Positions 1 to 11,398 of a DNA stretch of 64,000 nucleotides are shown here, one piece after another. The DNA lies in contig CAXKWD010000002.1 in the NCBI GenBank assembly GCA_964059195.1, positions 169,700,559 through 169,764,558 on the forward strand. Direction: 5' to 3'. The position numbers and the translations under genes were made by a program. Position 1 is the first letter of the stretch, and each line of letters starts with the position of its first letter. This DNA is from Ectobius pallidus (taxonomy: Eukaryota > Arthropoda > Insecta > Blattodea > Ectobiidae). Under the pieces are notes generated by a model. The model was given only the letters and a program-made list of their open reading frames with translations, did not search any database and had not been told where the DNA came from.

Positions 1-480
1 TGTCATTCTCAGTTGCGGCCCATCTGTCATTCTCAGTTGCGGCCCACCTTTCATTCTCAGTTGCGGCCCACCTTTCATTCTCAGTTGCGGCTCATCCGTC
101 AACTTGACGAGTAGTTGGCGGCGCACTCCTCAGACTACGATCAATTCTCAGTTGCGGCCCATCCGTCAACTAGTAGAGCAGTTGGCGGCCCACTCCTTAT
201 TTACAACAATTCTCCATTCTGTCAACTTGAAGAGCAGTTGGCAGCCCATTCCTTATTCTACAATTCTCCAGTCTGTCAACTTGAAGAGCAGTTGGCGGCC
301 CACTCGTTATTCTACAACAATGCTCCATTCTGTCAAATTGAAGAGCAGTTGGCGGCCCACTCCTTAGTCTACAACAATCCTCCACTCTGTCAACTTGAAC
401 AGTTGGCGGTTCACTTCTCGTATACAATCAATTCTCAATTGGCGGCCCACTTCAACTACAATCGCCACGCGGCGACTCAC
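1..480. repeat. minisatellite, 24-bp then ~54-57-bp units
   Basis: The core CAGTTGCGGCC recurs at about 10, 34, 58 and 82, a 24-bp period. From about 150 onward a longer unit takes over, carrying GTTGGCGGCCCACTC plus CTGTCAACTTGAAGAGCA, with copies starting near 181, 237, 291, 348 and 402 (spacings 56, 54, 57 and 54). The array runs off the left edge. Several units are multiples of three, so an open frame (115-498) crosses it with a repeated CQLEEQLAAHSLFYNN-like peptide. That frame has a stop directly upstream and no ATG start, so I treat the open frame as a by-product of the repeat. Confidence 0.8.
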
Positions 481-1310
481 ATTATTGCAGCCCATTAACC
501 TTATTCAACAACAACCACAGCAACCGTTTATATTTTATACATCACTGCACAATATTCACTGTAACAAATGTCAATAGAACAAACACAACGAACACAAAGA
601 GAACAGTGCTTCAAGAATTTCAAGATTTTACATATTTCAAACCAGTGATTAATTTTTTTATAAGTGTTCTACCTCAGTGATGTTAGTTTTTACACACACA
701 CACATATATATATATATACCTTTCTACAGTGTTCAGTGTTTTTAAAATTCTATAGTGCTTTTCTTTTCTAAATATATATTTTCTAAACAGGCTACGAGCT
801 ATGCTGCTTTATTATTTATTCATTGTCTCCTTATGTTCCAGGCATCTTATTTTATTTCACTTCACATTTCATTTTTTCTTATTCCTTTTCGAATGGGATC
901 GCAGCCCTTCCCTATGGCATTCATACAGTCCTCTCCTGAACTGCAATCTTATTCAATCTGTATTACTTTTTTCTCAGCAGCTATTTGCTCTACACTGTTG
1001 TTATTAAACTCAAGTCTTTCTAACAAAATTAGGGCACACTTTAATTGGTTTTAAAATGCAACGTCTGCTGATGCATTGCTTCTTTTTTCTTTTAATTTTA
1101 AGTACAATTACATCTCACGCTTGTTGTTAAATATTTCATTGCACTCTACTTGATTATATTATATTGTGTTTCCTTCCTCCTTGGTCTTCATGGTCGCCAT
1201 CTTGGATTCTGCTTGCAAAATTTTCAGTTCAATTCAATTCTTTATTCACCGTAGGGAAACACAAACCATGGCTTTGTCATAAAATCCATGGTTTCTTCAT
1301 GGTTGTTCCA
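481..1310. other. AT-rich non-coding DNA with CA/TA microsatellite
   Basis: No convincing gene. A (CA)n(TA)n microsatellite lies at about 692-718. Short open frames at 755-1054 read as hydrophobic, low-complexity T/C-rich sequence and resemble no family I know. Confidence 0.5.
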
Positions 1311-1324
1311 ATTGATTTGTTCAT

Positions 1325-1602
1325 CAATAAACTTTAAAACACAATATAATAATGGAAATTTTATACAGTGAAGCAATACACTATGTTAATTAAATGAGAT
1401 GGTTGACATTTAAACACTTCAGACTTCACTTTTAATTACATTTCTTGTAGAACGTACATTTCATGGGCTTTGCCCAAATTTTCAACTGCTAGTCAATTGT
1501 CAAATCCTTGCTTGGAGAATATATTTCATTTCATTTAATTAATATAGTATATTGCTTTATTGTATTAAAGTTCCATTATTATATTGTGTTTTAAAAAATA
1601 TT
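1325..1602. repeat. fold-back repeat, ~70-bp imperfect arms
   Basis: The left arm at about 1331-1402 and the right arm at about 1526-1597 are reverse complements over roughly 70 bp. The best block is ACACAATATAATAATGGAA (1340-1358), whose complement lies at about 1571-1589, and matching also extends through the TTTAATTAA(C/T)ATAGT block. The spacer is about 125 bp. This looks like a degraded MITE or fold-back element. I found no clear target-site duplication. Confidence 0.6.
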
Positions 1603-1640
1603 GATACTTCGATAATAGTGATATTGATATCCCATTCCTA

Positions 1641-1884
1641 GCTGGAAAGTCTTGACACACCACGGGTGAATCCAGAACTTATTAAACTGCGTTTAAACTC
1701 ACATGAAACTCATGATCAGTTTTTGATACAGATGAATAATGATTGCTCCTCTAGTACTCTTCCACATATCAAGGGTGCAGTAGTGGAATGTAGGTGTGCT
1801 TTGACACAATTAATTCATTCATTAACTTGTGATACCAGTAAAGTTCCTATAGAATTTGATAGTTGTGCGTGTTTAACTCTTTAG
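1641..1884 (+). CDS. possible exon or gene fragment, unknown product
   Basis: An open frame follows an acceptor-like sequence (ATATCCCATTCCTAG) at about 1626-1640. It encodes roughly 80 residues of balanced composition, including SLDTPRVNPELIKLRLNSHE and four cysteines, ending in TAG at 1882-1884. It lacks an ATG start, as an internal or terminal exon would. The composition is more protein-like than neighbouring shadow frames. I do not recognise the family, and no donor or partner exon is evident. It could equally be a transposon or pseudogene fragment. Confidence is low. Confidence 0.25.
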
Positions 1885-2124
1885 TTTAGGGCTATGGACA
1901 AACACTCTGTATGCCCATTCAAAATGTGAAGTAGAAGCTTCATGCTATCACAGAGGAAAGAGGCAGCTTTAGCCAGGCAGGCATTTGGGAGGGTTCCATT
2001 TTTACCACTCAAGCCTAGACAGAATCACCCATATTTGTGTCCCCTGACACTGACAGATCTAAGTAAACTACAAAATATATTTATTGACTTTTATCTCACT
2101 GAAGAGAGTTATATCATGTTCTGT

Positions 2125-2210
2125 AGAGGAAATTTGTCCTGAGTAGGAATCAAACTCACGTTCTCAGCTTGGTATGCTGACACAGAAACCAACTTGGCTC
2201 CCCTAATATA
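2125..2210 (-). repeat. tRNA-derived SINE head (minus strand)
   Basis: Read on the minus strand, the segment has an A-box-like GCCAAGTTGGTTTC and a B-box-like GTGAGTTTGATTCC with tRNA-like spacing. Related tRNA-like modules recur at about 13205, 31620 and 31830. It is too degraded to be a tRNA gene. Confidence 0.45.
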
Positions 2211-2746
2211 TTAACTAAGACCAATAAAGGTTTTAGTTAACTTCTAAACCTATAACAAAATAAACATTGGAGGTAGATAGGCTACATTCTTGCTACTTTA
2301 TACATGTGTGAAAAGTTACATGTAGAGTGAATTCTCCTGGGGTCTAGAGAAGTAATTAGGATAGGAATGGTTACATTCTAGGAGAGCAGAAAGGTGTTTG
2401 AGCTAGTAATACACAGCTAATAAACTACATGGTGATTGGAATCAGTGGTGTACCATCCATGGAAGCAAGAGTTCCCCCTAGCTCATTACACAAAAAGAAG
2501 AAGTTTATTAAAAAAAATTAATAATTTTAATAATTCTATATTCTTAAAAGACATTAGCAAGAACAAAATTATCTCATTAATAACGCTTGATGAAGTGTAG
2601 TGGGGACTACATGGCCAGCTGGTTGCCAGCAAGGTCTGCAAAACCTCCAAAAGAAGGACAGACATTTAAAAATTATGGGCACACTTGCTCGCTTAGCATG
2701 CTCCAAACCATGGATGTATTGGATAGCTATTTGTTTGTATATGATG
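2211..2746. other. non-coding flank of the LTR element
   Basis: AT-rich sequence. The short open frames at 2569-2787 overlap on both strands and show no family features. Confidence 0.4.
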
Positions 2747-3456
2747 TGTACCAATTGTTTTCCACATACGTTTTTCTATTTAATTAATTTTGGTTTTCAG
2801 GTACTCACGCGCTTGTTTATGTCCGTATCTTTCCGTCTCCTGTTTCTGTTCGCGTTTACTGCTCTTTTGTTTTATTATTATCTTTGCTCTCTTACAAGTA
2901 TACGTGTTTCGGGGCGCGTTCTAATGTTTAGTTTTGCGCTTTCTTTACTTCCTCGCGTGCTCTAAGCTCAGGCCTTCAGTCTGCAGCTGGGGTTCTTAGT
3001 GACTACATCTCCTCTTCTTTCTCCGTCATCGAAACCGCTGTCCAGGTTTTGCCCGTCCTTCTATACAGGTATGCTTTAATTTTGGTTATGACTTAAAGTT
3101 TTCTTTTCTTGGCGAGTTATTTAATTTTTTAATTAAATTCTACTTTTCGATTCGGTTCTGTTTCTTACTCGCCAAGATGTTTTTCTTTCGTTTATTGCTC
3201 TTCTGTCGTTTAGTTTATTTCCGTTATTAATTTTCTTTCTCGGAGACGGAACGATCCGGATACGCCCCCTTTTCTAATTAATTATGTACAGCAAATCAAC
3301 TCTAACTAAATGGTCCAGCTTATAATTGTAAACAGATATCTAACTTTTGTACCTCACAGTTATAAATAAATTGTTAATGCTCTGAGTCATAGTTTTTGTT
3401 ACATTATGCTATTCCTTCTCTGGGTTATATTATGGGTGAACAAAATAACCAGCACA
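2747..3456 (+). repeat. 5' LTR
   Basis: This 710-bp terminal repeat matches 11399-12108 except for about two substitutions. It holds a TATA-like TATAAATA at 3361-3368 overlapping an AATAAA at 3365-3370, so promoter and polyadenylation signals may coincide. It also contains an inverted repeat, CTTGGCGAGT (3108-3117) with ACTCGCCAAG (3167-3176). Confidence 0.95.
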
Positions 3457-3461
3457 TATTG

Positions 3462-3474
3462 TGGTAGCAGGCGC
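3462..3474 (+). promoter_or_regulatory. primer binding site, initiator Met-tRNA type
   Basis: TGGTAGCAG starts five bases after the 5' LTR. It is complementary to the CUGCUACCA 3' end typical of animal initiator tRNA-Met. Only about nine bases match well before the sequence diverges. Confidence 0.55.
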
Positions 3475-3653
3475 ACTCGGTCCTTATTTCGGGGTCTTTT
3501 TGCCGTGAATTGTGTGTGTGTAGTAGATTCAAGTTGGGTTTTCAATTATGAAAGTTAAGCCAATTAATCGACGTTATGCTATTGACTGTTGTTCGGGGCT
3601 TTAAGATTTGCACCTTTTATTTTTTGGTTACGTTTTTGCTTTCCTTTTTCAAC

Positions 3654-6600
3654 ATGGAACATAATCTTATTTCTTCTGATACAGTAAGGCAGGATAACCT
3701 GGATTTTCAAGGGGTCAGGCAAACTAATGATTATGTAACCTTACAAGGTTTTCACACTACGGTTAATGAGAATGTGAATAGGTTACCTGAAAATGACCAA
3801 ATTATTTCATCTCGGGGTATTTCATTTTCAAATTTTAAATTTAAAACTTTGGAATTATCAAATCCTATCGAACAGTTGCTTCAGAAATTTACGGTTTTTG
3901 AGATAAATAATGATGATCAAGCTTTTCTTTTTTTGAAACAGTTAGTTATTTTTCAAAAACGAGTGTCAGCATTCCGATTAAGTGAATTTCAGATATTTCA
4001 AATTATGTGCTCTCGTGCTACAGGACAACTACTAGATTTAATCATGAAAGCTATTAATACTGGGGTAACAATAAAACAATTTCAACTTTCGGTAATTAAA
4101 TATTATATTCCGGATGTTATCTTACACCAACTTACTGGCAAGTATTATTTTCGTAATCAACGCCCTGAGGAGAGTTTTCTTAATTACGTTGAAGATATTG
4201 AAATAGTAGCTAGTGCTTTAATGTTGTCCTATTCTGAGAAAGAATCAGTTGCGATGGTTAGTGCGGGTGCTAGATTGCCCGAAGTCCGTGGCCTGTTTCT
4301 CAGCTTATCTCCACCTGTTACTTGGGAACAGTTAAAAGAACTTGCTCCTAAATTGAATAATGCGGCGGCTCTGGAGCAACCTTATGCTTCACCGTGCTCT
4401 GAAGGGCAAGATGATTTTTCGAATAGGCCCACATTCTACAGGAATAGCTGGTCCGGTCAAGCTAGATCTAACCTGGCAACTCGGGGTGGCAGATCTATTA
4501 TATTTTGCGACATCTGTAAGCGAGCTGGACATACTCGTGACAGATGTTGGGGTAGAACAGGTGCTACCAATTATCGTGGCAGGAATGTTGCTTCTAACAT
4601 TAGGAATAGGCAGAGGTACCAACACAGCAAAAATCATCGCTCGAAAAGGGATGTGAAATTTCCCATCGTAGCGAAAGTGTCTAGTAATGTTCCTATTATT
4701 GCTATAAGTTTGAATAACATCTCGTGTCAAGCCTTAGTAGATTCGGGTAGCTCTTATTCTATTGTGTCCCACGAATTTGCTGCTAAAAATAATTTTACGG
4801 TATGCCCGTATGACTTAGTTTGCTATAGTATTGATCAGTCCCCAGTAAGAGTTTTGGGCAAAACTCGACTTAGAATAAAACTAGCAAAATTTACCTGGAA
4901 TTTTAATTTCATTGTAATTAAGGGGTTGCCTGTTCAGGCCGTTTTGGGAGCAGATTTTTTGTCTAAAACTAGAACCATATTGGACTTAAGTTGTGGTGTG
5001 CTGCGTTTTGGGTTCGACCCGAGAACCGTTGCGCAGTTACATTTCGATTCTCGAAATGCCGAGTATGAGGTTTTAGCTGCCACTATTGATCCGTTGTTTG
5101 AAAATAATTTTCCTGCGGATCTAAAATTGTCTCATCTTTCTCCCGAGAAGGCTGCTGACATTCGTCGTTTGGTAGAACTGTACCCGGATGTTCTAACTAA
5201 CGACCTGGGGCTAACTAACCTCATAGAGTACGATATTGTTCTGGAAGATCAAAAGGCTGTTAGGTTACCACCGTATCGCCTCTCTCCGCCTCGTATGCAA
5301 ATTCTTAAAGCCAAAATTGATTCTATGCTTCAGCAAGGCATTATCAGACCATCCAAATCTTCATACTCGAGCCCGATCTTTCTGGTTCCAAAACCAAATA
5401 ATGACTTCCGTCCAGTAGTCGACTACAGGGTGCTCAACAGTAAAATCTCTATAGAGTCAGTGCCATTACCGGATGTACACAATAATTTTCATTGGTTTCA
5501 AAAGGCAAAATTTTTCACTAGCCTTGACTTGAATAGCGCCTATCATCAGATTCCGCTTTCAGAAAAGTCTATGCCGCTCACTGCTTTCGCGACTGACTGG
5601 AATTTGTACGAGTATACCCGCGTGCCATTTGGAATAGCAGTCGGGGCGCAAGTGTTAACTAGGTTATTAGACTCCATTTTCTCTGATATTAAATTCCAGT
5701 TTGTTTTCCATTATTTGGATGATCTGATTGTGTATTCAAATTCTTACGAAGAGCACTTGGAGCATTTGCAAGAAGTTTTGCATCGTTTGCGCGATGCCAA
5801 ACTTACGGTTAAACCGGCTAAAGTAAATTTTTTGGCTCAGAATCTGTCATTTTTAGGCCATCTGATAGGTCCTAATGGAGTTTCTATTGACCCTGACCGC
5901 ACGGTTAAAATTCGAAATTTTCCTCCCCCGCGCAATCAAAAAGCTGTCGGAAGGTTTGTAGGTATGGTTAATTACTTTTCCAAGTTTATACCTAAGTTTG
6001 CAGAAATTTGTGCGCCTCTGAATGCTTTAAGGAGAAAAAACACCAAGTTTCATTGGGGGGAAGATCAGCAGAAAGCTTTTGAATTACTTAAACAAAAAGT
6101 CACTAACCCTCCTGTGTTGGCGATGGCCGACTTCTCCAGGGGTTTCATATTACAAACGGATGCTTGTGGGCGCGCCCTAGCGGCGGTTTTACTGCAAGAG
6201 TTTCCTGATGGGAGACGCCCCATAGCTTTCGCTTCACGTGCCTTGACTGATCAGGAGAGGAAACTTTCGATGTACGAACTTGAAGCCTTAGCGGTTCTTT
6301 TTGGCATGGAAAAATACAAAATGTACCTAGAACACGTTGAGTTTCTTTTGGAGACCGATAATCAAGCTCTTAGTTGGGTCCTAGGCCGTCCGAGGAAAAC
6401 TGGTAAAATTGCTCGCTGGGCGTTGCGTATTTCAGCATTTAAGTTTAAAGTCAGTCACATCCGTAGTTCGATGAACGTAGTAGCGGACACATTGTCTCGT
6501 ATGTTCGAGGGTTACTCTGATGAGCAACTTGGTGGTGATGATTCCGCCAGTGAGCCCGAAAATGAGGTTTTTCTTAGTGCCCTTCTTTCGGATTTGCCTA

Positions 6601-7799
6601 CTTCTTTCCTTACTATAAGGGAGGCCCAGAGTCAAGATCCAAAATTAAATAGTATTTTACAAGATTTGGAAAAAGGTACTCCAATTCCTCCATATTCTGT
6701 TAAGGATGGTGTCCTTGTATGCAAGGCTAATAGGGATGGCAAATTTAAAGTGGTAGTACCTGATAACTTGGTTCCGTTGCTTTTTCAATACTTTCATATT
6801 TCTCCAGTAGGGGGTCACTTGGGTTTGTATAAAACCATAGGCAAAATAAGGGAGCATTTTATTTGGAAGGGTTTAGATAAGGACATACAGATAAGAGTTA
6901 AATCTTGTAATATTTGTAAGCAAAGTAAGCCGGCTCAGAAAGTACATTATGGTTACCTCGCATCTCAGATTGCCTCTCGTCCCATGGAAAAATTGTTTAT
7001 TGATTATGTGGGACGTTTGCCAAGGTCTAACAAAGGTAATACTTTCCTATTGGTTTGCGTGGACCCGTTCTCAAAGTTTGTGTGGTTTTTTCCAGTCCGT
7101 GAAGCCACTTCTGCTGTTACTATTGCTTGCCTTTCTCAGATTTGCTCTACTTTTGGCCCTCCTAGTAATATTGTCTCAGATAATGCTAGTCAGTTCACAT
7201 CTAATTCCTTCCGTAAATTTTGCTTTGACAGGGGTATAGCTCATGTGACTACTACGCCCTTCTATCCTAATCCTTCATTGGCTGAGAGGGTAAATAGAAA
7301 CATTCGTTCAGCCCTTATTGCCTTCCATTCTGACAATCACGGACGTTGGGATGTGAATTTGGAGTGGTTAGCCTATGCATTCAACACGGCTATCCACGAG
7401 GCTCATAAGTCTACCCCTTTTGCACTTATGATGGGTTTTCAGCCAAATTGTCCTCTGTCTAACCTCTGGGCTCTCAATGAATTACTTCCTGATCAACCGA
7501 ACCCGCAGGACTTAAAAGATAGATGGAGTAGGGCGCTTCGCAACCTAAAAAGGAGTCACGCCAAAACCCAAGAAAGATATAACAAGGATAAAGCTCCCAT
7601 CCCTTTTAAACCCGGTGATAAAGTCTTTCTTAAGAACCACCCTATCAGTAAAGCCATAAATAAATTTTCTGCAAAATTGGCTCCCCGTTTTTGCGGCCCG
7701 TATCTCATTGAAAAGTTTACTACCCCGGTTTCTGTTTCCCTAAGGGATGAAAAAGGAAAGTTTTATAGGGCGCATGTTTCTCAGTTGAAAATGGCTTAA
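3654..7799 (+). CDS. gag-pol polyprotein of Ty3/gypsy retrotransposon
   Basis: One uninterrupted 1381-residue frame encodes Gag, protease, reverse transcriptase, RNase H and integrase. I chose the ATG at 3654. The in-frame ATG at 3576 would only add a hydrophobic, leader-like 26 residues. Residues here count from 3654. The Gag zinc knuckle CDICKRAGHTRDRC is at 285-298. Protease DSGSS begins at D363. The RT catalytic motif YLDD is at 687-690. RNase H acids include D836 and E875. The integrase zinc finger uses H1048, H1055, C1085 and C1088, and its DDE triad is D1117, D1176 and E1211 (34 residues between the last two). A GPY-like segment precedes the C-terminus. Gag and pol are fused with no frameshift or stop between them. 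All catalytic motifs I can check are present, so the protein may be functional. It acts in a cytoplasmic particle and then in integration in the nucleus. Confidence 0.95.
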   Translation: MEHNLISSDTVRQDNLDFQGVRQTNDYVTLQGFHTTVNENVNRLPENDQIISSRGISFSNFKFKTLELSNPIEQLLQKFTVFEINNDDQAFLFLKQLVIFQKRVSAFRLSEFQIFQIMCSRATGQLLDLIMKAINTGVTIKQFQLSVIKYYIPDVILHQLTGKYYFRNQRPEESFLNYVEDIEIVASALMLSYSEKESVAMVSAGARLPEVRGLFLSLSPPVTWEQLKELAPKLNNAAALEQPYASPCSEGQDDFSNRPTFYRNSWSGQARSNLATRGGRSIIFCDICKRAGHTRDRCWGRTGATNYRGRNVASNIRNRQRYQHSKNHRSKRDVKFPIVAKVSSNVPIIAISLNNISCQALVDSGSSYSIVSHEFAAKNNFTVCPYDLVCYSIDQSPVRVLGKTRLRIKLAKFTWNFNFIVIKGLPVQAVLGADFLSKTRTILDLSCGVLRFGFDPRTVAQLHFDSRNAEYEVLAATIDPLFENNFPADLKLSHLSPEKAADIRRLVELYPDVLTNDLGLTNLIEYDIVLEDQKAVRLPPYRLSPPRMQILKAKIDSMLQQGIIRPSKSSYSSPIFLVPKPNNDFRPVVDYRVLNSKISIESVPLPDVHNNFHWFQKAKFFTSLDLNSAYHQIPLSEKSMPLTAFATDWNLYEYTRVPFGIAVGAQVLTRLLDSIFSDIKFQFVFHYLDDLIVYSNSYEEHLEHLQEVLHRLRDAKLTVKPAKVNFLAQNLSFLGHLIGPNGVSIDPDRTVKIRNFPPPRNQKAVGRFVGMVNYFSKFIPKFAEICAPLNALRRKNTKFHWGEDQQKAFELLKQKVTNPPVLAMADFSRGFILQTDACGRALAAVLLQEFPDGRRPIAFASRALTDQERKLSMYELEALAVLFGMEKYKMYLEHVEFLLETDNQALSWVLGRPRKTGKIARWALRISAFKFKVSHIRSSMNVVADTLSRMFEGYSDEQLGGDDSASEPENEVFLSALLSDLPTSFLTIREAQSQDPKLNSILQDLEKGTPIPPYSVKDGVLVCKANRDGKFKVVVPDNLVPLLFQYFHISPVGGHLGLYKTIGKIREHFIWKGLDKDIQIRVKSCNICKQSKPAQKVHYGYLASQIASRPMEKLFIDYVGRLPRSNKGNTFLLVCVDPFSKFVWFFPVREATSAVTIACLSQICSTFGPPSNIVSDNASQFTSNSFRKFCFDRGIAHVTTTPFYPNPSLAERVNRNIRSALIAFHSDNHGRWDVNLEWLAYAFNTAIHEAHKSTPFALMMGFQPNCPLSNLWALNELLPDQPNPQDLKDRWSRALRNLKRSHAKTQERYNKDKAPIPFKPGDKVFLKNHPISKAINKFSAKLAPRFCGPYLIEKFTTPVSVSLRDEKGKFYRAHVSQLKMA

Positions 7800-10700
7800 G
7801 GATTTTGCGTGCCAGGGGTCTCCATGATTTGGGCATGGTGATTTGGGAGCTGACGTTCCCGGCTTCCCGAGTCTTAGGTCTTCTTTTCGGCTTTTGTCTA
7901 TGTTCTCTACTATATAGTAAAATATTTTGGTCAAAATTTTTTTTATATATTTCGCTTGTATTTTTCATACTTTTGCTTTATTTTGATAAAATGAATATTA
8001 AAATTCAATACATCAAAGTATTTTTCTTGCAAAGTTTTGTTTTGGCAATAAAATTTAAATTCTAAAAGGTCATATTCAAATTTTGAAGTTTTCTGGGGTT
8101 TTCTGGGGTGTTTCTGGGATTTTCTATTTATTCAAAATTTTAGGCCCAAGCTGTTTTAAGTTTGAATATGCGAGTTTTAATTGTTTTTCAAAATTTAGTA
8201 TTTGTCCAATTTGTGGAATTATTTATTAATCTTTTATCTTGTAATTTTTGCTAGTAATTTTGGCTTTAGACTTAGCATATTCATACTTATTCGGCATTTT
8301 TGTTTTGGGGAGGGTTATATGAAATTACTACGTAATTTTGATTAATATCGGTTTATTTTTCTCTGGTTCCTGTTGCCATTTTCAATCCGGTTCTATTATA
8401 ATTCCATTATGCGTATTCTGCCACTTGCTCTTGTATACATGTTACGTCTCTAGCTTGTCGGTCGTTCCTCTCTGACTTTTGTTATTGTTTTGTTTTGGTT
8501 TAGATTTTGTTGAGTTTTTTTTCTTCTTTCTGCATACCTGTATCTCCTTTTGTTTTCATCCATGTCCTGAAAAGCAAATAGTAATTTTCAATATAACGGG
8601 TTTTTTTTTTTTATTTTTCAATCTGTATTTATTTGATTAAACTATCAATCTAAGATTTCCAGACTATTTTCCCCCTAGACTGCAGACTCCTAATTACTCG
8701 CCTTAGCTGTGTAAATTGCTAATCAAAATCATAAATTCCATATAAACAGTCTCTCTGAACAATAATCTAAACTATAAGCCATTATATTTTTCTCTACCAA
8801 AGTTGCATAGTTAGCATAAATATTATTATTCTTTGGCATTATATAAGATTTAAAATCATTTCCACAAATCAAAATTTTTCTGAGAAAAAAAAAAATATCA
8901 CAAAATCCTCTAGCTTGGAATATTGCTATAAGTTATTAGCTTCTGTTATATCTTCCACTTTATACAGGGCATAAAGGGATTTCTTCTTATTTCAAATATA
9001 AGGTCTGGAAGTGTCTAATATAATATATAAAAAAAATTGAGACATTCCATTGTTTTGTATTGTACAAATAATCATTCTATAAGGCATCAAAATATAATAA
9101 TTTATTATCCTTACTGGATTATGCTTCTCAGTTGAGCATTTCTCTGATGAGCTTACAAAATGAAAGAAGAGAAAAAAAAAGAAAAAAAAAGCAATTCATG
9201 ACATTACATAAGAAACTAAGACGTCAAAAATATGTATATATATATATACTAAGTCCCATGATATTGGACTTTCGCCCGGATTTAGTCTCAGAAACTTGGA
9301 ATGTTTCTTACTATAAAAAAAGGAGGAATTAGAAAGATTCATCTTTCCTTTTAATAATTCTGCGAAGGATTGTCTTTCCAAATATTAAATCATTTTTCGC
9401 GGTAATCTACGACATTTCTTAAAGGATTTTCCCAAACTTACCTAATAATTGTAAGAAGAGTAATTTATTACACAAAATTTGAAACTAATTACCATTTGTG
9501 TCTAAAACCTCTACAATGGTTACTATGCTTATGTCCTGAGTGCTCTGTTTCCTCGGTAAAATATTTACTTTACAGAAGTTATTGATACTTGGGCTATGTT
9601 TTCTCCTGATTTTGACTTTCAAAACATTATCTAAAATATTATTCAACCAAGTATTGTCTAAAATATATATAAATATATTTGCTTAAATTAAGATGAATAT
9701 CGGATATGACTAACCTGGAAATATAAGTCTAAAGAAAAATTCTGCCCATTTTATTCATTAAAAGGCGGGTATTTATATTTATGTGTCATATTTATTAATT
9801 CGCACGTATTCAATTGCTCTCATTCATTTTCATTCGTTTGGCTTGTTGTGTTCGTTACGCGGTTTGTTTTGTCGCGTGTTTTGTTGGTCGTCTCTGACTC
9901 CTCCACGAGAGGGCACCTCAGCTTTCCGTTCGCAGCTCGCGGGGGTGTCTGCTAATTTCGTGGAGGAGGTGTCATTTTTTGCTCCTTGCTGGCGGACGGC
10001 TTTGTTAGTTCGGGTCTCACAGAGCGGGGCGTCAGCATTGTGTTCCGTTTCCGCCCCTTGTGGGCGAGGTTTTATTTGCTTTTTGTTTCAGACTCCCAAC
10101 TCGACAATCTGTTTTCTGAAGGAAAATTTTCGCAAGGTAAAGGCGCGCCCTACTAGCGATGTGTCGCCCTCCTATCCAGGACAGTGGATGAGTGCAGCGA
10201 GCGACGAAGAAATATCCTTTTAGAAAAAAAAAAAAGAACTTACCATTCCAACCCATTCCGCGTTTCGTCACTCCAATTCCAATCTCCATCAATTCATTTG
10301 TCATGTCTTTTAGTCCGGACTATCCAACTAAACTAACCTTCCATCCATTTATGTCATTCATCTATTCATTTCATTTCATTTTTGCCATCACTTGCTTCAA
10401 TATTTTCTTTGCATCATCCTATTATCATCTCATTTAGCTTTTCATCTCATGTGTTTCATCTTGTCACTTAATTTATTATTATTTATTAAATAAAAAAAAA
10501 TTTAATAAATTAATATATTTCCAGCTATATGCTGATATAATTGTTAAAATTATGTAAATAATAACTTTATTGGGGCTTCACCCTTATGTACATATTCTTT
10601 TTAACCATTGTTTATCCATAGCAAGTTTTTTATTAATAGTTACTTGAAAACTTAATTGTATGAAACTGCAGGCCTAATTGCTAATACTTTCAAGTTGTAA

Positions 10701-11398
10701 AAAAATTCTACTTTGATTGGTAAACGAAAATAAGGTCCCTTCTGGATCGTCTAAAATTTTTCTCTAAGTAAGGGGGCAAAACAAAATTAAATATTAAAAG
10801 CTCTTAAAGCAGGATTTGTAATGTAATGTTGTGAGTACCTGAATATTAATATTCTTTTGTAATTTCAGTATGTTGTGCTGTGGCGCTTTCCTCCCCCGTG
10901 GCCATTTCTTCAGAATATGATTTGCACTGATTTTGTGGCTTGCTACTCTGTTCTGGCCATCCTCTTCGACTGGCTTCTTCTCGCTTCCTGGCTCCTGTGT
11001 CCGGGGACGCCCGGGCGCCGCTGTCAAGGTCTCCTGTGCAAGATAAAGCAACTATCACAACATGACCCAGTTCTGCTGTTGTCAAAACAACTATGGAATG
11101 CATGCACCTGTCATGCGTTACTCACCGTTACATCAACATCTCAAGAACTATGCAACTACTGTTTGATGCATGCTTGCCATGTTTCAATTATTCAGATTAT
11201 TACAGCAAGTTATGATTACAAGTTATAATTCTACATGATATAGACATTGTGTTTGGCCAGTGACTATTATTGTTGAGTTTTGGACAACTCCTGTTTGCGA
11301 TGGACCTGGAGTAATTGCAAGCCCGTTATGTACTATATATGCAGTGCTTTTCAAAAAATCTCTTGAAGATTTTTTTTGTTGGTCGGCGGGGAGGATTA
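7800..11398 (+). other. long internal 3' region of LTR element without a recognisable gene
   Basis: Between the pol stop and the 3' LTR lie about 3.6 kb without a long frame. Most is AT-rich with short T-rich repeats (TTTTCTGGGG at about 8089-8125). A CpG-rich, GC-richer segment at about 9785-10200 contains a 146-codon open frame of unknown type and a donor-like AAG|GTAAAG near 10134-10142. An acceptor-like TTTTGTAATTTCAG ends near 10868. It is followed by a 117-codon frame (10875-11228) with a hydrophobic stretch containing VLAILFDWLLLASWLL. No envelope features such as a furin site or fusion peptide are recognisable. Confidence 0.6.

Noticed and set aside
115..498. Open frame with a repeated CQLEEQLAAHS peptide
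   Set aside because: The frame follows from a minisatellite with units of 54-57 bp. There is no ATG and a stop lies immediately upstream. The reverse strand is open too.
9783..10223. Envelope gene in the LTR element
   Set aside because: The 146-codon frame lacks a signal peptide, glycosylation pattern, cleavage site or C-terminal membrane anchor. The region is open only because of its higher GC content.
10875..11228. Host membrane protein exon
   Set aside because: The hydrophobic stretch and acceptor-like site are suggestive, but the segment lies inside the LTR element and has no recognisable family. I kept it as a finding about the element only.
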